Assembly (NCBI RefSeq): GCF_000378105.1
Contig: NZ_KB899252.1
Coordinates: 62,001-126,000, forward strand
Length of the DNA stretch: 64,000 nucleotides
Reading direction: 5' to 3'
Source of the DNA: Rubritalea marina DSM 17716
Lineage (GTDB): Bacteria > Verrucomicrobiota > Verrucomicrobiia > Verrucomicrobiales > Akkermansiaceae
Under the pieces are notes generated by a model, which was given only the letters and a program-made list of their open reading frames with translations, made no database searches and was not told the origin of the DNA. This document shows positions 26,149 to 35,100 of this stretch, one piece after another (the stretch's first letter is position 1; each line of letters begins with the position of its first letter). Made by a program: the position numbers and the translations under genes.

Positions 26149-26964
26149 ATGAGCTTCACCCCACCGAACTTTCGTTGGCATGCCGAATCGATCTCTGGCA
26201 CACGCAAGAAAGAAAACGATGACTCATTTCTCGTTTTCAGAGCTGGCGTAGAAGGCGCCACAGAACTCCCCTCCATCGGTGACGATGTGCTAGATAAAGA
26301 AGATATGGTGTTTGCCGTCTCAGATGGCATGGGTGGTGGCAATGCAGGCTACTTAGCCTCTTCTCTAATCCTTCAAACATTCGCATTCCTCATCCCAAAA
26401 ACCTTCGCCTCCGCCGCCCAAGGATTCCACCCCGACTACCTCGAGCTGCTCGAGCAACAGGTCGGAGAGATTCACCAATCAATCAACGATAAAGCCGCAA
26501 GCTCAGAAGAGTTCAAAGGCATGGGCGCGACCCTCAGTCTCGCATGGTTCACCCCAGAGAATATGTACCTTGCTCACGTGGGGGATTCCCGTATCTACCT
26601 CCACCGCAACGGCAAGACCCAACAGGTCACAGACGACCATTCCTTTTCCTGGCGCAAGCTACAGCGAGGCGACACCAACGAACGACAGTACCGCAACGAT
26701 CCAAAGCGCTCTGTCCTCTGTGAAGTGATCGGTGGTGGCCACCGTAAAGTCCGCCCACAAATTGCCGCTATCCCCTATCAAATAGGCGATCGCATCATGA
26801 TTTGCTCTGATGGAATCATTGACGGTTGTTGGGAAAAACACGTCCATCAAGCACTTAGCCAAAACGCAGACTCGACAAGCCACCCCGCAAAGGTTCTTAT
26901 GAACCGCGCTATTGAAAATGCGGGATCAGATGACACAACGCTCATCGTTCTGGATATTCGATGA
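26149..26964 (+). CDS. PP2C-family serine/threonine phosphatase
   Basis: 271 residues containing the PP2C metal motifs: NDDSFLVF near residue 24, AVSDGMGGGNAGYLAS near 60, GMGATLSLAW near 125, AHVGDSRIYLHRNGKTQQVT near 143, ICSDGIIDG near 220 and SDDTTLIVLDI at the end. These place Asp residues around the two Mn/Mg ions that hydrolyse phosphoserine or phosphothreonine. No membrane or sensor domain is attached, so it is cytosolic. It probably acts with the adjacent kinase-like protein. Its stop is only 30 bp before the glnII promoter. Confidence 0.9.
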   Translation: MSFTPPNFRWHAESISGTRKKENDDSFLVFRAGVEGATELPSIGDDVLDKEDMVFAVSDGMGGGNAGYLASSLILQTFAFLIPKTFASAAQGFHPDYLELLEQQVGEIHQSINDKAASSEEFKGMGATLSLAWFTPENMYLAHVGDSRIYLHRNGKTQQVTDDHSFSWRKLQRGDTNERQYRNDPKRSVLCEVIGGGHRKVRPQIAAIPYQIGDRIMICSDGIIDGCWEKHVHQALSQNADSTSHPAKVLMNRAIENAGSDDTTLIVLDIR

Positions 26965-26970
26965 GTCAGA

Positions 26971-26991
26971 GATGAATTAATTTCATTCATC
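26971..26991. repeat. Inverted repeat just upstream of the sigma-54 promoter
   Basis: GATGAAT and ATTCATC form 7-bp arms around a 7-nt spacer, ending 2 bp before the -24 box. It could be a binding site for an activator or a weak hairpin after the phosphatase gene. It does not match an NtrC consensus that I know. Confidence 0.4.
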
Positions 26992-26993
26992 CT

Positions 26994-27009
26994 TGGCACG
27001 CAAATTGCT
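26994..27009 (+). promoter_or_regulatory. Sigma-54 (RpoN) promoter of glnII
   Basis: TGGCACGCAAATTGCT matches the -24/-12 consensus TGGCACG-N4-TTGCW exactly. Transcription would begin near 27020, about 60 bp before the glnII start. RpoN promoters need an enhancer-binding activator, normally NtrC under nitrogen limitation for this enzyme. Confidence 0.85.
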
Positions 27010-27082
27010 TACGCTACCTCAGCATAAGCTGCTCTGGGATTCGACCCCCATGGCACATAAGCAGAATATACAAATCATAATT

Positions 27083-28099
27083 ATGGCTAAATACAGACTC
27101 GATTACATCTGGCTCGACGGTTACACACCAGTTCCTAACCTTCGTACGAAGTGCATGCTTCGCGAATTCGACGAATTCCCAACTGTAGAAGACCTTCCTG
27201 AGTGGGGCTTCGACGGTTCCTCCACACAGCAAGCTGAAGGCGGCGACTCCGACTGCGTACTCAAGCCAGTTGCAGTATATCCAGATCCAACACGCATCAA
27301 CGGCGTACTCGTCATGTGCGAAGTGATGCTTCCTGACGGCGCTGCACACCCATCCAACGCTCGCGCAACAATCGTTGACGATGAAGGCACTTGGTTCAGC
27401 TTCGAACAGGAATACTTCCTCATGCAAGACGGACGCCCACTCGGCTTCCCTGCAAACGGTTACCCAGAACCACAAGGTGAATACTACTGCGGTGTTGGCT
27501 TCAAGAACGTAGGTTCTATCGGCCGTGAAATCGCTGACACACACCTCGACCTCTGCCTCGAAGCTGGCATCAACCACGAAGGCATCAATGCTGAAGTAGC
27601 TTCCGGCCAGTGGGAATTCCAGGTATTCGGCAAGGGCTCAAAAACTGCTGCTGACCAAATTTGGGTAGCTCGCTTCCTCCTTCAGAGACTCTGTGAAGAG
27701 TACGAAGTAGACGTAGAGTACCACTGTAAGCCTGTTAAAGGTGACTGGAACGGCTCCGGCATGCACTGCAACTTTTCTACAGAGTACATGCGTGAAACAG
27801 GCGGCAAGGACTACTTCCTCAAGCTCATGGACGCATTCGAAGAAAACTGTGAAGAGCATATCGCTGTTTACGGCCCAGACAACGACCAACGCCTCACCGG
27901 CCTCCACGAGACTCAGTCCATCGATAAGTTCTCCTGGGGCATCGCTGACCGTGGCGCATCCATCCGTGTTCCACACGGCTTCGTTAAGAACGACGCTTAC
28001 AAAGGCTACCTTGAAGACCGCCGTCCTAACTCACAAGGCGACCCATACCAGATTGCTTCCCGCGTAATCAAGACTATCCAGTCTGTACCTACTGCCTAA
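27083..28099 (+). CDS. glnII: Glutamine synthetase type II (eukaryote-like)
   Basis: 338 residues beginning MAKYRLDYIWLDGYTPVPNL at 27083; longer in-frame starts would run through the promoter. It has the GSII features LPEWGFDGSSTQQAEGGDSD (about residues 41-60), FEQEYFLM (metal Glu), PQGEYYCGVG, INAEVASGQWEFQVFG, KPVKGDWNGSGMHCNFS and RGASIRVPHG. The enzyme condenses glutamate and ammonia using ATP. Length agrees with GSII (330-370), not the 470 of GSI. It is monocistronic, bounded by an RpoN promoter and a strong terminator, so nitrogen control is expected. GSII is common in eukaryotes and sporadic in bacteria, including Verrucomicrobia. Confidence 0.95.
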   Translation: MAKYRLDYIWLDGYTPVPNLRTKCMLREFDEFPTVEDLPEWGFDGSSTQQAEGGDSDCVLKPVAVYPDPTRINGVLVMCEVMLPDGAAHPSNARATIVDDEGTWFSFEQEYFLMQDGRPLGFPANGYPEPQGEYYCGVGFKNVGSIGREIADTHLDLCLEAGINHEGINAEVASGQWEFQVFGKGSKTAADQIWVARFLLQRLCEEYEVDVEYHCKPVKGDWNGSGMHCNFSTEYMRETGGKDYFLKLMDAFEENCEEHIAVYGPDNDQRLTGLHETQSIDKFSWGIADRGASIRVPHGFVKNDAYKGYLEDRRPNSQGDPYQIASRVIKTIQSVPTA

Positions 28100-28131
28100 G
28101 CATTCTGATCCTTAGTAAGGATTTCTAAAAT

Positions 28132-28162
28132 AAGCCGCTAGAGCAACGCTCTAGCGGCTTTT
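28132..28162 (+). terminator. Rho-independent terminator of glnII
   Basis: A perfect 13-bp stem (AAGCCGCTAGAGC and its complement) encloses an AAC loop and is followed by TTTCT. It is 32 bp beyond the glnII stop. Confidence 0.88.
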
Positions 28163-28165
28163 CTA

Positions 28166-28559
28166 TTGCCTAATATAAATAGACTTCAACTTACGCCCCT
28201 CTAAATGCTGGGGTTTGAGACGCCCTAACTCGCGCTAGGAAATAGTCGAAGCCGAAACTAACACTACAAAATCTAACAAAAACCAGCAAGATCTATATAC
28301 CGGAAAAAACCAGCTCTAGCCAAAGAGGAGATACCATGAGAGCGCCGGGCACCCAAAGGAGGCGACATCGATGGAACAACGCATGACTCATGCAGAGGGG
28401 AGGAATTCTATCATCAGTGCTGGATGCCCGACTACACAAGTATACACAATTTAACAATCCCGGGTCAGACGATCTGTCTCAAAAAAACACCAATCCATCT
28501 CACAGAATAATCAATATGGTTTGACTAATGAGCTCACAAATAGGACAAAGCATGTTGAA
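28166..28559 (+). other. Gene-free stretch with a possible structured RNA and two tiny ORFs
   Basis: No conventional gene is visible. CGGGCACC (28346-28353) can pair with GGATGCCCG (28422-28430, one bulged A), closing a ~85-nt element that contains the hairpin GCATG-ACT-CATGC (28382-28394). Two micro-ORFs with good Shine-Dalgarno sequences overlap it: 28336-28386 (16 aa, behind AAGAGGAG) and 28371-28454 (27 aa, behind AAAGGAGG). It could be a leader of the downstream AraC gene, a small RNA or a leader peptide. No known RNA family was recognised. Confidence 0.35.
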
Positions 28560-29597
28560 ATGAACCTCATCCCTCGAACAACCTTCAGCACAGACTCGAT
28601 CGCCTCAGGCAATCGCTATGAAGTTTTTCGAGATAGCATTTCAGTGCTCTTCGACCTGGAACTCCAAGAGAAAAAAACAGAAGCAAATTTCTACGCCCAC
28701 CTCGACGCCGCCATGATTGGCCAAACCATGCTGGCCAACACCAGATCCACTGGAGCAATCTACAAACGCTCCAGAAAAGCGCTCTCCGCTGACGGTATCG
28801 ATTCAATCATGGTGCAGCTCTACCTGTCGGGAGCCACAGACTTTGATAGCCCGCAGATATACTCAGAAGTACTCCAAGGAGACATTATCGTCTACGATCT
28901 AGCCAAACCCGTAGCCAATAACAACACAAACTTCAACAACCTCTCAATCCTCTTTCCACGCGAACTCATCGAATCTTACCTCCCCACTGTGAGCCGGTGG
29001 CATGGCCAAGTTCTCCCTCGCAATCGCCCTCTCACCAAACTCCTAAAGCAACATATGATTTCGCTCCACAAATTAGGTGGAGAACTCACCATCGAAACCA
29101 GCGTCTGCACCCAACGCACACTACTCGACCTCGCAAGCTCAGCACTCCAACACTCGGCCGACATACTCCCCAAACACGCCGAAACCCTCCCAACCGCGTT
29201 ACTCATCGAAATCAAACAGTTCATTCGCAAGAATCTACATAAATTCGACCTCTACCCCTCCACCATCGCCAGCGCCTTCCACCTTTCACGCGCCCAACTC
29301 TACAGAGTCACCGAGCCGCTAGGGGGGCTGTCCTCACACATACGCGAGCAACGCATGCGCCACGCACTGCAGCTCATCCAGTCAGCTCAGCACCACCACC
29401 TCAGTATTGCCGAAATCGGCTATCAATGTGGCTTTAGCTGCCCCAATTCTTTTTCTCGCAACTTCAAAAAGTTCTACAACTTTAGCCCACGAGATGCCCG
29501 TAGCGCCCCACACCTCGCGCTCAAAGCTGCTAACGAGTCTGGCATCAACGGCCCAGACCGCAGTTACGAATCCTGGGTGAAATCACTCTCTCTTTAA
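28560..29597 (+). CDS. AraC-family transcriptional regulator (probable regulator of the FAAL/FkbH cluster)
   Basis: 345 residues from the ATG at 28560 (a TTG at 28521 is in frame and possible). The N-terminal ~200 residues form an AraC-binding-like ligand/dimerisation region (RTTFSTDSIASGNRYEVFRD, SILFPRELIESYLP). The C-terminal ~100 residues carry two helix-turn-helix motifs: STIASAFHLSRAQLYRVTEP and IAEIGYQCGFSCPNSFSRNF followed by FSPRDAR. It lies upstream of the biosynthetic cluster in the same orientation, across a repeat-bearing 700-bp region, so it probably controls it. The ligand is unknown, and no Shine-Dalgarno is visible before either start. Confidence 0.88.
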   Translation: MNLIPRTTFSTDSIASGNRYEVFRDSISVLFDLELQEKKTEANFYAHLDAAMIGQTMLANTRSTGAIYKRSRKALSADGIDSIMVQLYLSGATDFDSPQIYSEVLQGDIIVYDLAKPVANNNTNFNNLSILFPRELIESYLPTVSRWHGQVLPRNRPLTKLLKQHMISLHKLGGELTIETSVCTQRTLLDLASSALQHSADILPKHAETLPTALLIEIKQFIRKNLHKFDLYPSTIASAFHLSRAQLYRVTEPLGGLSSHIREQRMRHALQLIQSAQHHHLSIAEIGYQCGFSCPNSFSRNFKKFYNFSPRDARSAPHLALKAANESGINGPDRSYESWVKSLSL

Positions 29598-30307
29598 CAG
29601 AGCCTCCCCACCTTAGGTCAATGTCCGACCTAAACTTCAGAGCAGCCGCTACTGAAGCCCCTCTTCAATGAGTCATTTTGTAGACTCTATGGCGATTCAC
29701 CGAATCGCTAGTTTCACGTTTTTGACGCTATGTCGCACTAGTACAGAAAACTTAATTATCACATCTTCATATCACGCTAAAAACTAACAGTTAGCATGTT
29801 ACACTAATTCGACACTTGGTGATTACTGTATCAACGAAGACTCAATTCAAGATCCACACTTCAAACTTCAACCAATAACAAACACCCAACAAAATACATC
29901 TCAAACAAAAAATAAAAAAGCAATACTCAAACAACCAGAAACAAACCAAAATACAATATATCACTAACCACCATTAACATGAGAAAATCGCATAAACAAC
30001 ACAATCTAACATATTTATATATAGTAGGATATTACGGTTCAAAATAAACAACATTAAAACCCACAACAAAGCCATATCCATTGTTAAACAACGAGTTACA
30101 ATAACACCGCCCACACTAATAACTAACAGAAAACAGTTACAATCTGCTAACTATTTGAGACAAACCAACTAAAAAAACAACAAAGCAAGATGATATACCT
30201 AAATCACTTACAAAACACCACTAACCAAAACCAGAACACCACATCTAACATATTTATAGACACATCCTAACAACCCACCCAATAGTCTAACAAACAAGAT
30301 ACATCAC
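29598..30307 (+). promoter_or_regulatory. 710-bp AT-rich, G-poor intergenic region before the biosynthetic cluster
   Basis: No gene is seen. At its start are inverted repeats: TTAGGTC/GACCTAA (29613-29633) and GCGATTC-ACC-GAATCGC (29692-29708). From about 29870 to the start codon the plus strand is A/C-rich with few G (7 G against 35 C in 30181-30300). It has an exact 16-bp direct repeat ATCTAACATATTTATA (30004-30019, 30243-30258), CACTAACCA twice (29962, 30219) and nine copies of CTAAC. This could be a long unstructured leader, Rho-loading sequence or an array of AraC sites. No confident -35/-10 was found. Confidence 0.5.
30004..30258. repeat. Pair of exact 16-bp direct repeats (30004-30019 and 30243-30258)
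   Basis: ATCTAACATATTTATA occurs twice in the same orientation, starts 239 bp apart, upstream of the first cluster gene. The second copy ends 49 bp before the start codon. Direct repeats in promoter regions are how AraC-type dimers usually bind, and an AraC gene lies just upstream. Confidence 0.6.
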
Positions 30308-32089
30308 ATGAAAAACCTACCTATCATCACAGCAAATTGCTCCAACTACGCTGACATAGTCTTGGAGCGAGCCAAACAAACCCCTGAACGTCCAGCCTAC
30401 TCATACCTAGAAAACGGTACGACTGCCACCCAATCACTCAACTACCGCGAACTCTCGGAGCAATGCCAACGCGGCGCGAGTAGACTGCAAGAATACGACT
30501 GCTCTGGTGAACGCGTACTCCTGATCATGCGTAGTGACCTTGATTATAGCATCGCATTCCTGACTTGCATGCTATCAGGAGCCACAGCGGTAACCACCAT
30601 CGTCCCAAGCACCGCTGAACAAGTCAGAAGACTCAGCTCAGTAGCTTCCAACGCATTGCCTAAGTTCGCCATCCTACGCGACTCCGACCGGGAAAAGCTC
30701 GCAGACCTCTTTGCCGCACACCCAACGCTTCAAGACATCACACTCATCAGCTATGAAGAGCTAGCTCTGGGAGATAGAAGTCAATGGGAACGTCCAGACA
30801 CAACTTGGAATGATCCAGCATTCTTACAATACACTTCTGGATCCACCTCCTCCCCCAAAGGGGTCATTGTGACCCACCAAAACCTGAAGGACATTGGGGC
30901 GTATCACGAAGAAGTCTTTGGCATGCACTCTGAAGACATTGGCATCACATGGCTCCCCCAGTCTCACGACATGGGTTTGATTCACGGCGTATTGCAGCCA
31001 CTCTACAGCGGCTACCCTAGCTACATCATGACGCCCACAGCCTTCTTAAAAAGGCCGTTGAATTGGCTAAAGGCGATCTCTAAGTATCGAATTTCTGTCA
31101 CGATAGCGCCCAACTTCGCTTTTGACCTCTGCGTAGAGAGTGTGAAGGACAAAGATTGGCCTGACCTAGACCTGTCAAACCTCACCTGTATCCATAACGC
31201 AGCTGAGCCAATCAGACTCAACTCCTACGAGGCATTTGCCGAGACCTTTGCTCGAGTAGGATTCAGGAAAGAAGCCCTAGGCAGCGCGTACGGCATGGCG
31301 GAGTCTACCCTCGCTGTGACCAGCACACGCCGCTCTGAACTCTATGCTTACAAATCAGTAGACGCCGAATCATTTGCTAATGGTATCGCGACCGATCAGC
31401 TGGACCCTAAACGCAAATCGCTCAACATCGTGGGATGTGGCACCCCAGCTGGTGAGGTGAAACTCTGCATTGCAGAACCCAATTCCCTGACAGAACTGCC
31501 TCCCAATCATGTCGGAGAGCTTCTCCTTCAAGGCCCAATCATCACGCAAGGTTATTGGAACAATGACACGGCGACTCATGAAGCATTCCAACTAAATACA
31601 ACAAACGGCAATGGGCCTTACTTTAGAACTGGTGACCTAGCCTTCATCGATGAAACTGGCGAACTCTTTATCACGGGCCGCACCAAAGACCTCATCATCA
31701 TCAATGGGAAAAACCATTCCCCGCAGGATATCGAACTCACTACCGAAGAAAAATTCTTCGCCATTCGTCCACGCCAAGTCTCGTGCTTCTCGATTCAAGC
31801 AAATGATGCCGAGCTCGTTGTGGTGATCGCTGAAATTAAACGAGAATGCACCCGCGACACCAACCCGGAAACACTCGCCAAGCAGGTTATGAAACACCTG
31901 GCTCGCGAACACCAAATTCCCATCTTCGAGATCGTTATCGTGAAACGTGGTGAATGCCCAAAAACAACGAGTGGCAAAATCCAGAGGCAGCGCAGTAAGC
32001 ACATGTATCTCAATCAGGAGTACACAGTCGTCACTAGCTTCCGAAACCCTATGTTCAAGAATACTCAAGCGTCAGAATTAGTCTCCTAA
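30308..32089 (+). CDS. Fatty acyl-AMP ligase (FAAL), stand-alone
   Basis: 593 residues. It is an ANL-superfamily adenylating enzyme of the FAAL branch (FadD32-like), which activates fatty acids as acyl-AMP and hands them to a carrier protein instead of CoA. Motifs: YTSGSTSSPKGV (175-186), the FAAL-typical WLPQSHDMGLIHGVLQPLYS and SPTAFLKRPL-like PTAFLKRPLNWLKAISKYR, GSAYGMAESTLAV, YFRTGDLAFIDETGELFITG, RTKDLIIINGKNHSPQDIE, and KTTSGKIQR holding the C-terminal lysine. First gene of the cluster; the next starts 42 bp downstream and encodes an ACP-bearing enzyme that could accept its product. The chain length is not predictable. Confidence 0.9.
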   Translation: MKNLPIITANCSNYADIVLERAKQTPERPAYSYLENGTTATQSLNYRELSEQCQRGASRLQEYDCSGERVLLIMRSDLDYSIAFLTCMLSGATAVTTIVPSTAEQVRRLSSVASNALPKFAILRDSDREKLADLFAAHPTLQDITLISYEELALGDRSQWERPDTTWNDPAFLQYTSGSTSSPKGVIVTHQNLKDIGAYHEEVFGMHSEDIGITWLPQSHDMGLIHGVLQPLYSGYPSYIMTPTAFLKRPLNWLKAISKYRISVTIAPNFAFDLCVESVKDKDWPDLDLSNLTCIHNAAEPIRLNSYEAFAETFARVGFRKEALGSAYGMAESTLAVTSTRRSELYAYKSVDAESFANGIATDQLDPKRKSLNIVGCGTPAGEVKLCIAEPNSLTELPPNHVGELLLQGPIITQGYWNNDTATHEAFQLNTTNGNGPYFRTGDLAFIDETGELFITGRTKDLIIINGKNHSPQDIELTTEEKFFAIRPRQVSCFSIQANDAELVVVIAEIKRECTRDTNPETLAKQVMKHLAREHQIPIFEIVIVKRGECPKTTSGKIQRQRSKHMYLNQEYTVVTSFRNPMFKNTQASELVS

Positions 32090-32131
32090 AGCAACGTCGC
32101 CACTTAATAACCTCAAACAGAATCTATTAAA

Positions 32132-35100
32132 ATGCAGTTTAATAGCCTTGTAGATGCGTACCTACACCACGCCAAGCAGACACCAAATAACGTAGCATTC
32201 CGCTACTTTTCTCAGCACCTCAAAGAGGAAATCATACTCACTTATGTTGAGCTAATCGATCAATCGAAGCGCTTTGCTAACAAACTCTCACAGATTGCCA
32301 AAGCTGGCGACCGAGTACTGATACCTAGCCCCACACATGAGGCATTCATGCCCTCAGTCATTGCCTGTTGGATGCTAGATCTCACCCCCGTCCCTAGTTA
32401 TCCTCCCAAAAATGAGAGCGACCGAACTGAGCTCAAACGGCTGGCACACATCATCCAATCAGCGTCCCCATCCATCATCCTAGGACCAGCAGAGACCCTG
32501 ACCCAGCTCCAGCCCATCACTGGCGGCTCCACCTGTCTTAGCTACGAGCAATTAGCACTCTCCCCAATCGCCACAAACAACTTCAGTGCGACCGCCGCGA
32601 CTTCACCTAGTCCAGCCCTGCTACTCTATACCTCAGGCTCCACTGGTTCCCCAAAAGGCGTGCCCATCACCCATGAGATGTTAGTGAGCAATTACAGTCA
32701 GTTTATCATCCAACAAAATATCACACAAAAGGATAAGACTGTTGTGTGGTTGCCAAACTGTCACATCGCAGGGTTCTACATGCGCAGCATTCTCTCACTA
32801 GTCGGAGGAGAAACCATTGTCTACCAAGCCGCGGATTTCATCATGAAGCCCCTCACTTGGCTCCAGCTTATTAGTGACCACAAGGCCACTCTATCAGCAG
32901 CTCCAAACTTTGCATATGAACTCATTGCAGCAAGTTCAATCAGCGAAGAGCTTGATCTAAGTTCCTGGCGTATGGCCATCTCTGGGGGAGAAGTGATCTC
33001 GTCGAACACTGTGGCAAGATTCCTCAGCGCGCTTGAAAAGCTCAAACTACCTCAGCATTGCTTTACTCCATATTATGGCATGACGGAGACACTATGCACC
33101 AGTGTGCAAGACTCAGAACACCCACCAAAGCTTGCTCAGCTCTCCAGAGAAAAACTCCTAGAAAATATCGTCGAGCTCCATGAAGAGGTTTCTGAAGACA
33201 GCATCGCCTTCCTCAGTAATGGCAAACTTCTTGGAGGAACCAAACTACAGATCGTCAATCCGAACACAGAAGAACCAACCCTCGACGGACACATCGGCGA
33301 AATCACGCTTCAAGGAGACAGCATCACATCTGGCTACTGGAACCTCAGTCACTCAGACACCCAGACCTCAGATGGTTACTTCCGCACTGGAGACCTCGGT
33401 TTCATGATGGATGGCGAGCTTTTCATCACCGGCAGGCTCAAGGAGCTCATCATCGTCCGAGGAAAGAATTACTACCCTCAAGACATCGAGCAAAGCCTGC
33501 TTTCAGAATACATGGAGCACGCCATAGCCGCCCTTGCCGCATACGAAGTCGATGACAACGGACGAGCAGCTCTGGGCATTTCAGTCCAAATTGATGAGCA
33601 ATCTGAGTTGGCAACTTCACAACAAATCGAGCAAGGGATCGTGCAACTGATCAGTTCTGCATTCGGCATCCGCCCTTTGGTCAAGATTTGGCAATACTCG
33701 CAAATGCCGCGCACTAGCTCGGGCAAAATCAAGCGCGCAGCTTGCGCCAAGAACCACCAGGACGATCTCAGCCTGATCGATAGACATGACGCCGCAGCTC
33801 CCGAGGCCTTGACCAACTTAGCCCCCCATCAGGATACTTTGGAGACTCTGAAGCAACACATCGCTGAGCTACTGGCACTCCCAGCTGAAGTCCTTGGAGA
33901 CCACCATGCCATTAACTCCCTCGGTCTTGATTCCGTACAATTGGTCCAGCTTGCCAGCAAACTTAGCCAATCACTAGAGCATCAATCCGCTATAGACCTC
34001 TCGATTTTCTATCAAGACATTTCAATTGAAGATCTAGCAACACTTCTAGACTGCCCTCCCTCAAATGGAGCACACAAGTTAGAGTACACCGAGGAACTTG
34101 CCAAACTAAGCAGACTCTGCGCGAGCTACCAGAAAGCCGAACTAGCCAAGTTCGGCAAGGGAATCTTTATCACGGGCGCCACCGGCTTTCTAGGCTCCTA
34201 CCTCTTGCGTGATTTACTTCAGAACACCGAACAGCAAATTTACTGCTTAGTGAGAGCATCCGACCCCACTGCAGGCATGCAACGGATCATACAAAGCCTC
34301 TCACAAATTACTGAATGGGAAACTCAAAAACACCATTGGTCCGACCGCATCCAGGTTCTTTGTGGCTCACTCGATGCTCCATACTTTGGCTTGAACGCTG
34401 AAACATTCAGCTCACTAACAGAACAAATAAGCTCTATCTATCATAACGGAGCAAACGTCAATTTCGTGGCCCCCTATAGCCAACTCTATCAGGTCAATGT
34501 GGCCTCGAACCACACCATCATCGAGCTCGCGTTAGCGGCGGGAAATATACCAATCCACTATGTCTCCACTGTCGCGGTGTTCAACTCCCCAGACCGCGAC
34601 CAATTTCCGACTATTCGGGAAGAGGACTTCCTCCCCTCGCCTGACAGGATCTTTAGCGGCTATGCCAAAACCAAATGGGTAAGCGAAAAGATCTACCAAC
34701 ACGCAGAGTCGCTCGGCATGCAAGTAGCGGTCTACCGCCCTGCTCTCGTCATGGGAGACTCTCAAACCGGATTCTGCCACACTGATGACTTCCTTTGCCG
34801 CTTCATCAAAGGATGTATCGATCTCGGACACTTTCCGAAGCTCGATTTACACATCGATATGACCCCTGTAGATTACGTCTCCCAACAAATTATTGACCTG
34901 TCGCTCGACAGACGATCCATCGGACAACAATTCCACATTCTCAACGACAATCCAATCACCTTACCCGACTTGGTGGATTGGCTGACCCGGCAAGGTCACT
35001 CATTAGAATTGATGGATTCCGATCAATGGCACCAAAAGCTTAGCTCAGAATTGCCTACCTGGAATGCGCTCTATCCAGTCTACCCATTTCTGTTGGAGCA

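Noticed and set aside
26993-27082. Longer start for glutamine synthetase at 26993
   Set aside because: It would translate through the sigma-54 promoter, and the family begins at MAKYRLDYIWLDG (27083).
29613-29633. TTAGGTC/GACCTAA inverted repeat as a second DtxR-type box
   Set aside because: The arms resemble a DtxR box, but total length is 21 bp instead of 19 and the core does not match. It directly follows the AraC gene and looks more like a weak hairpin.
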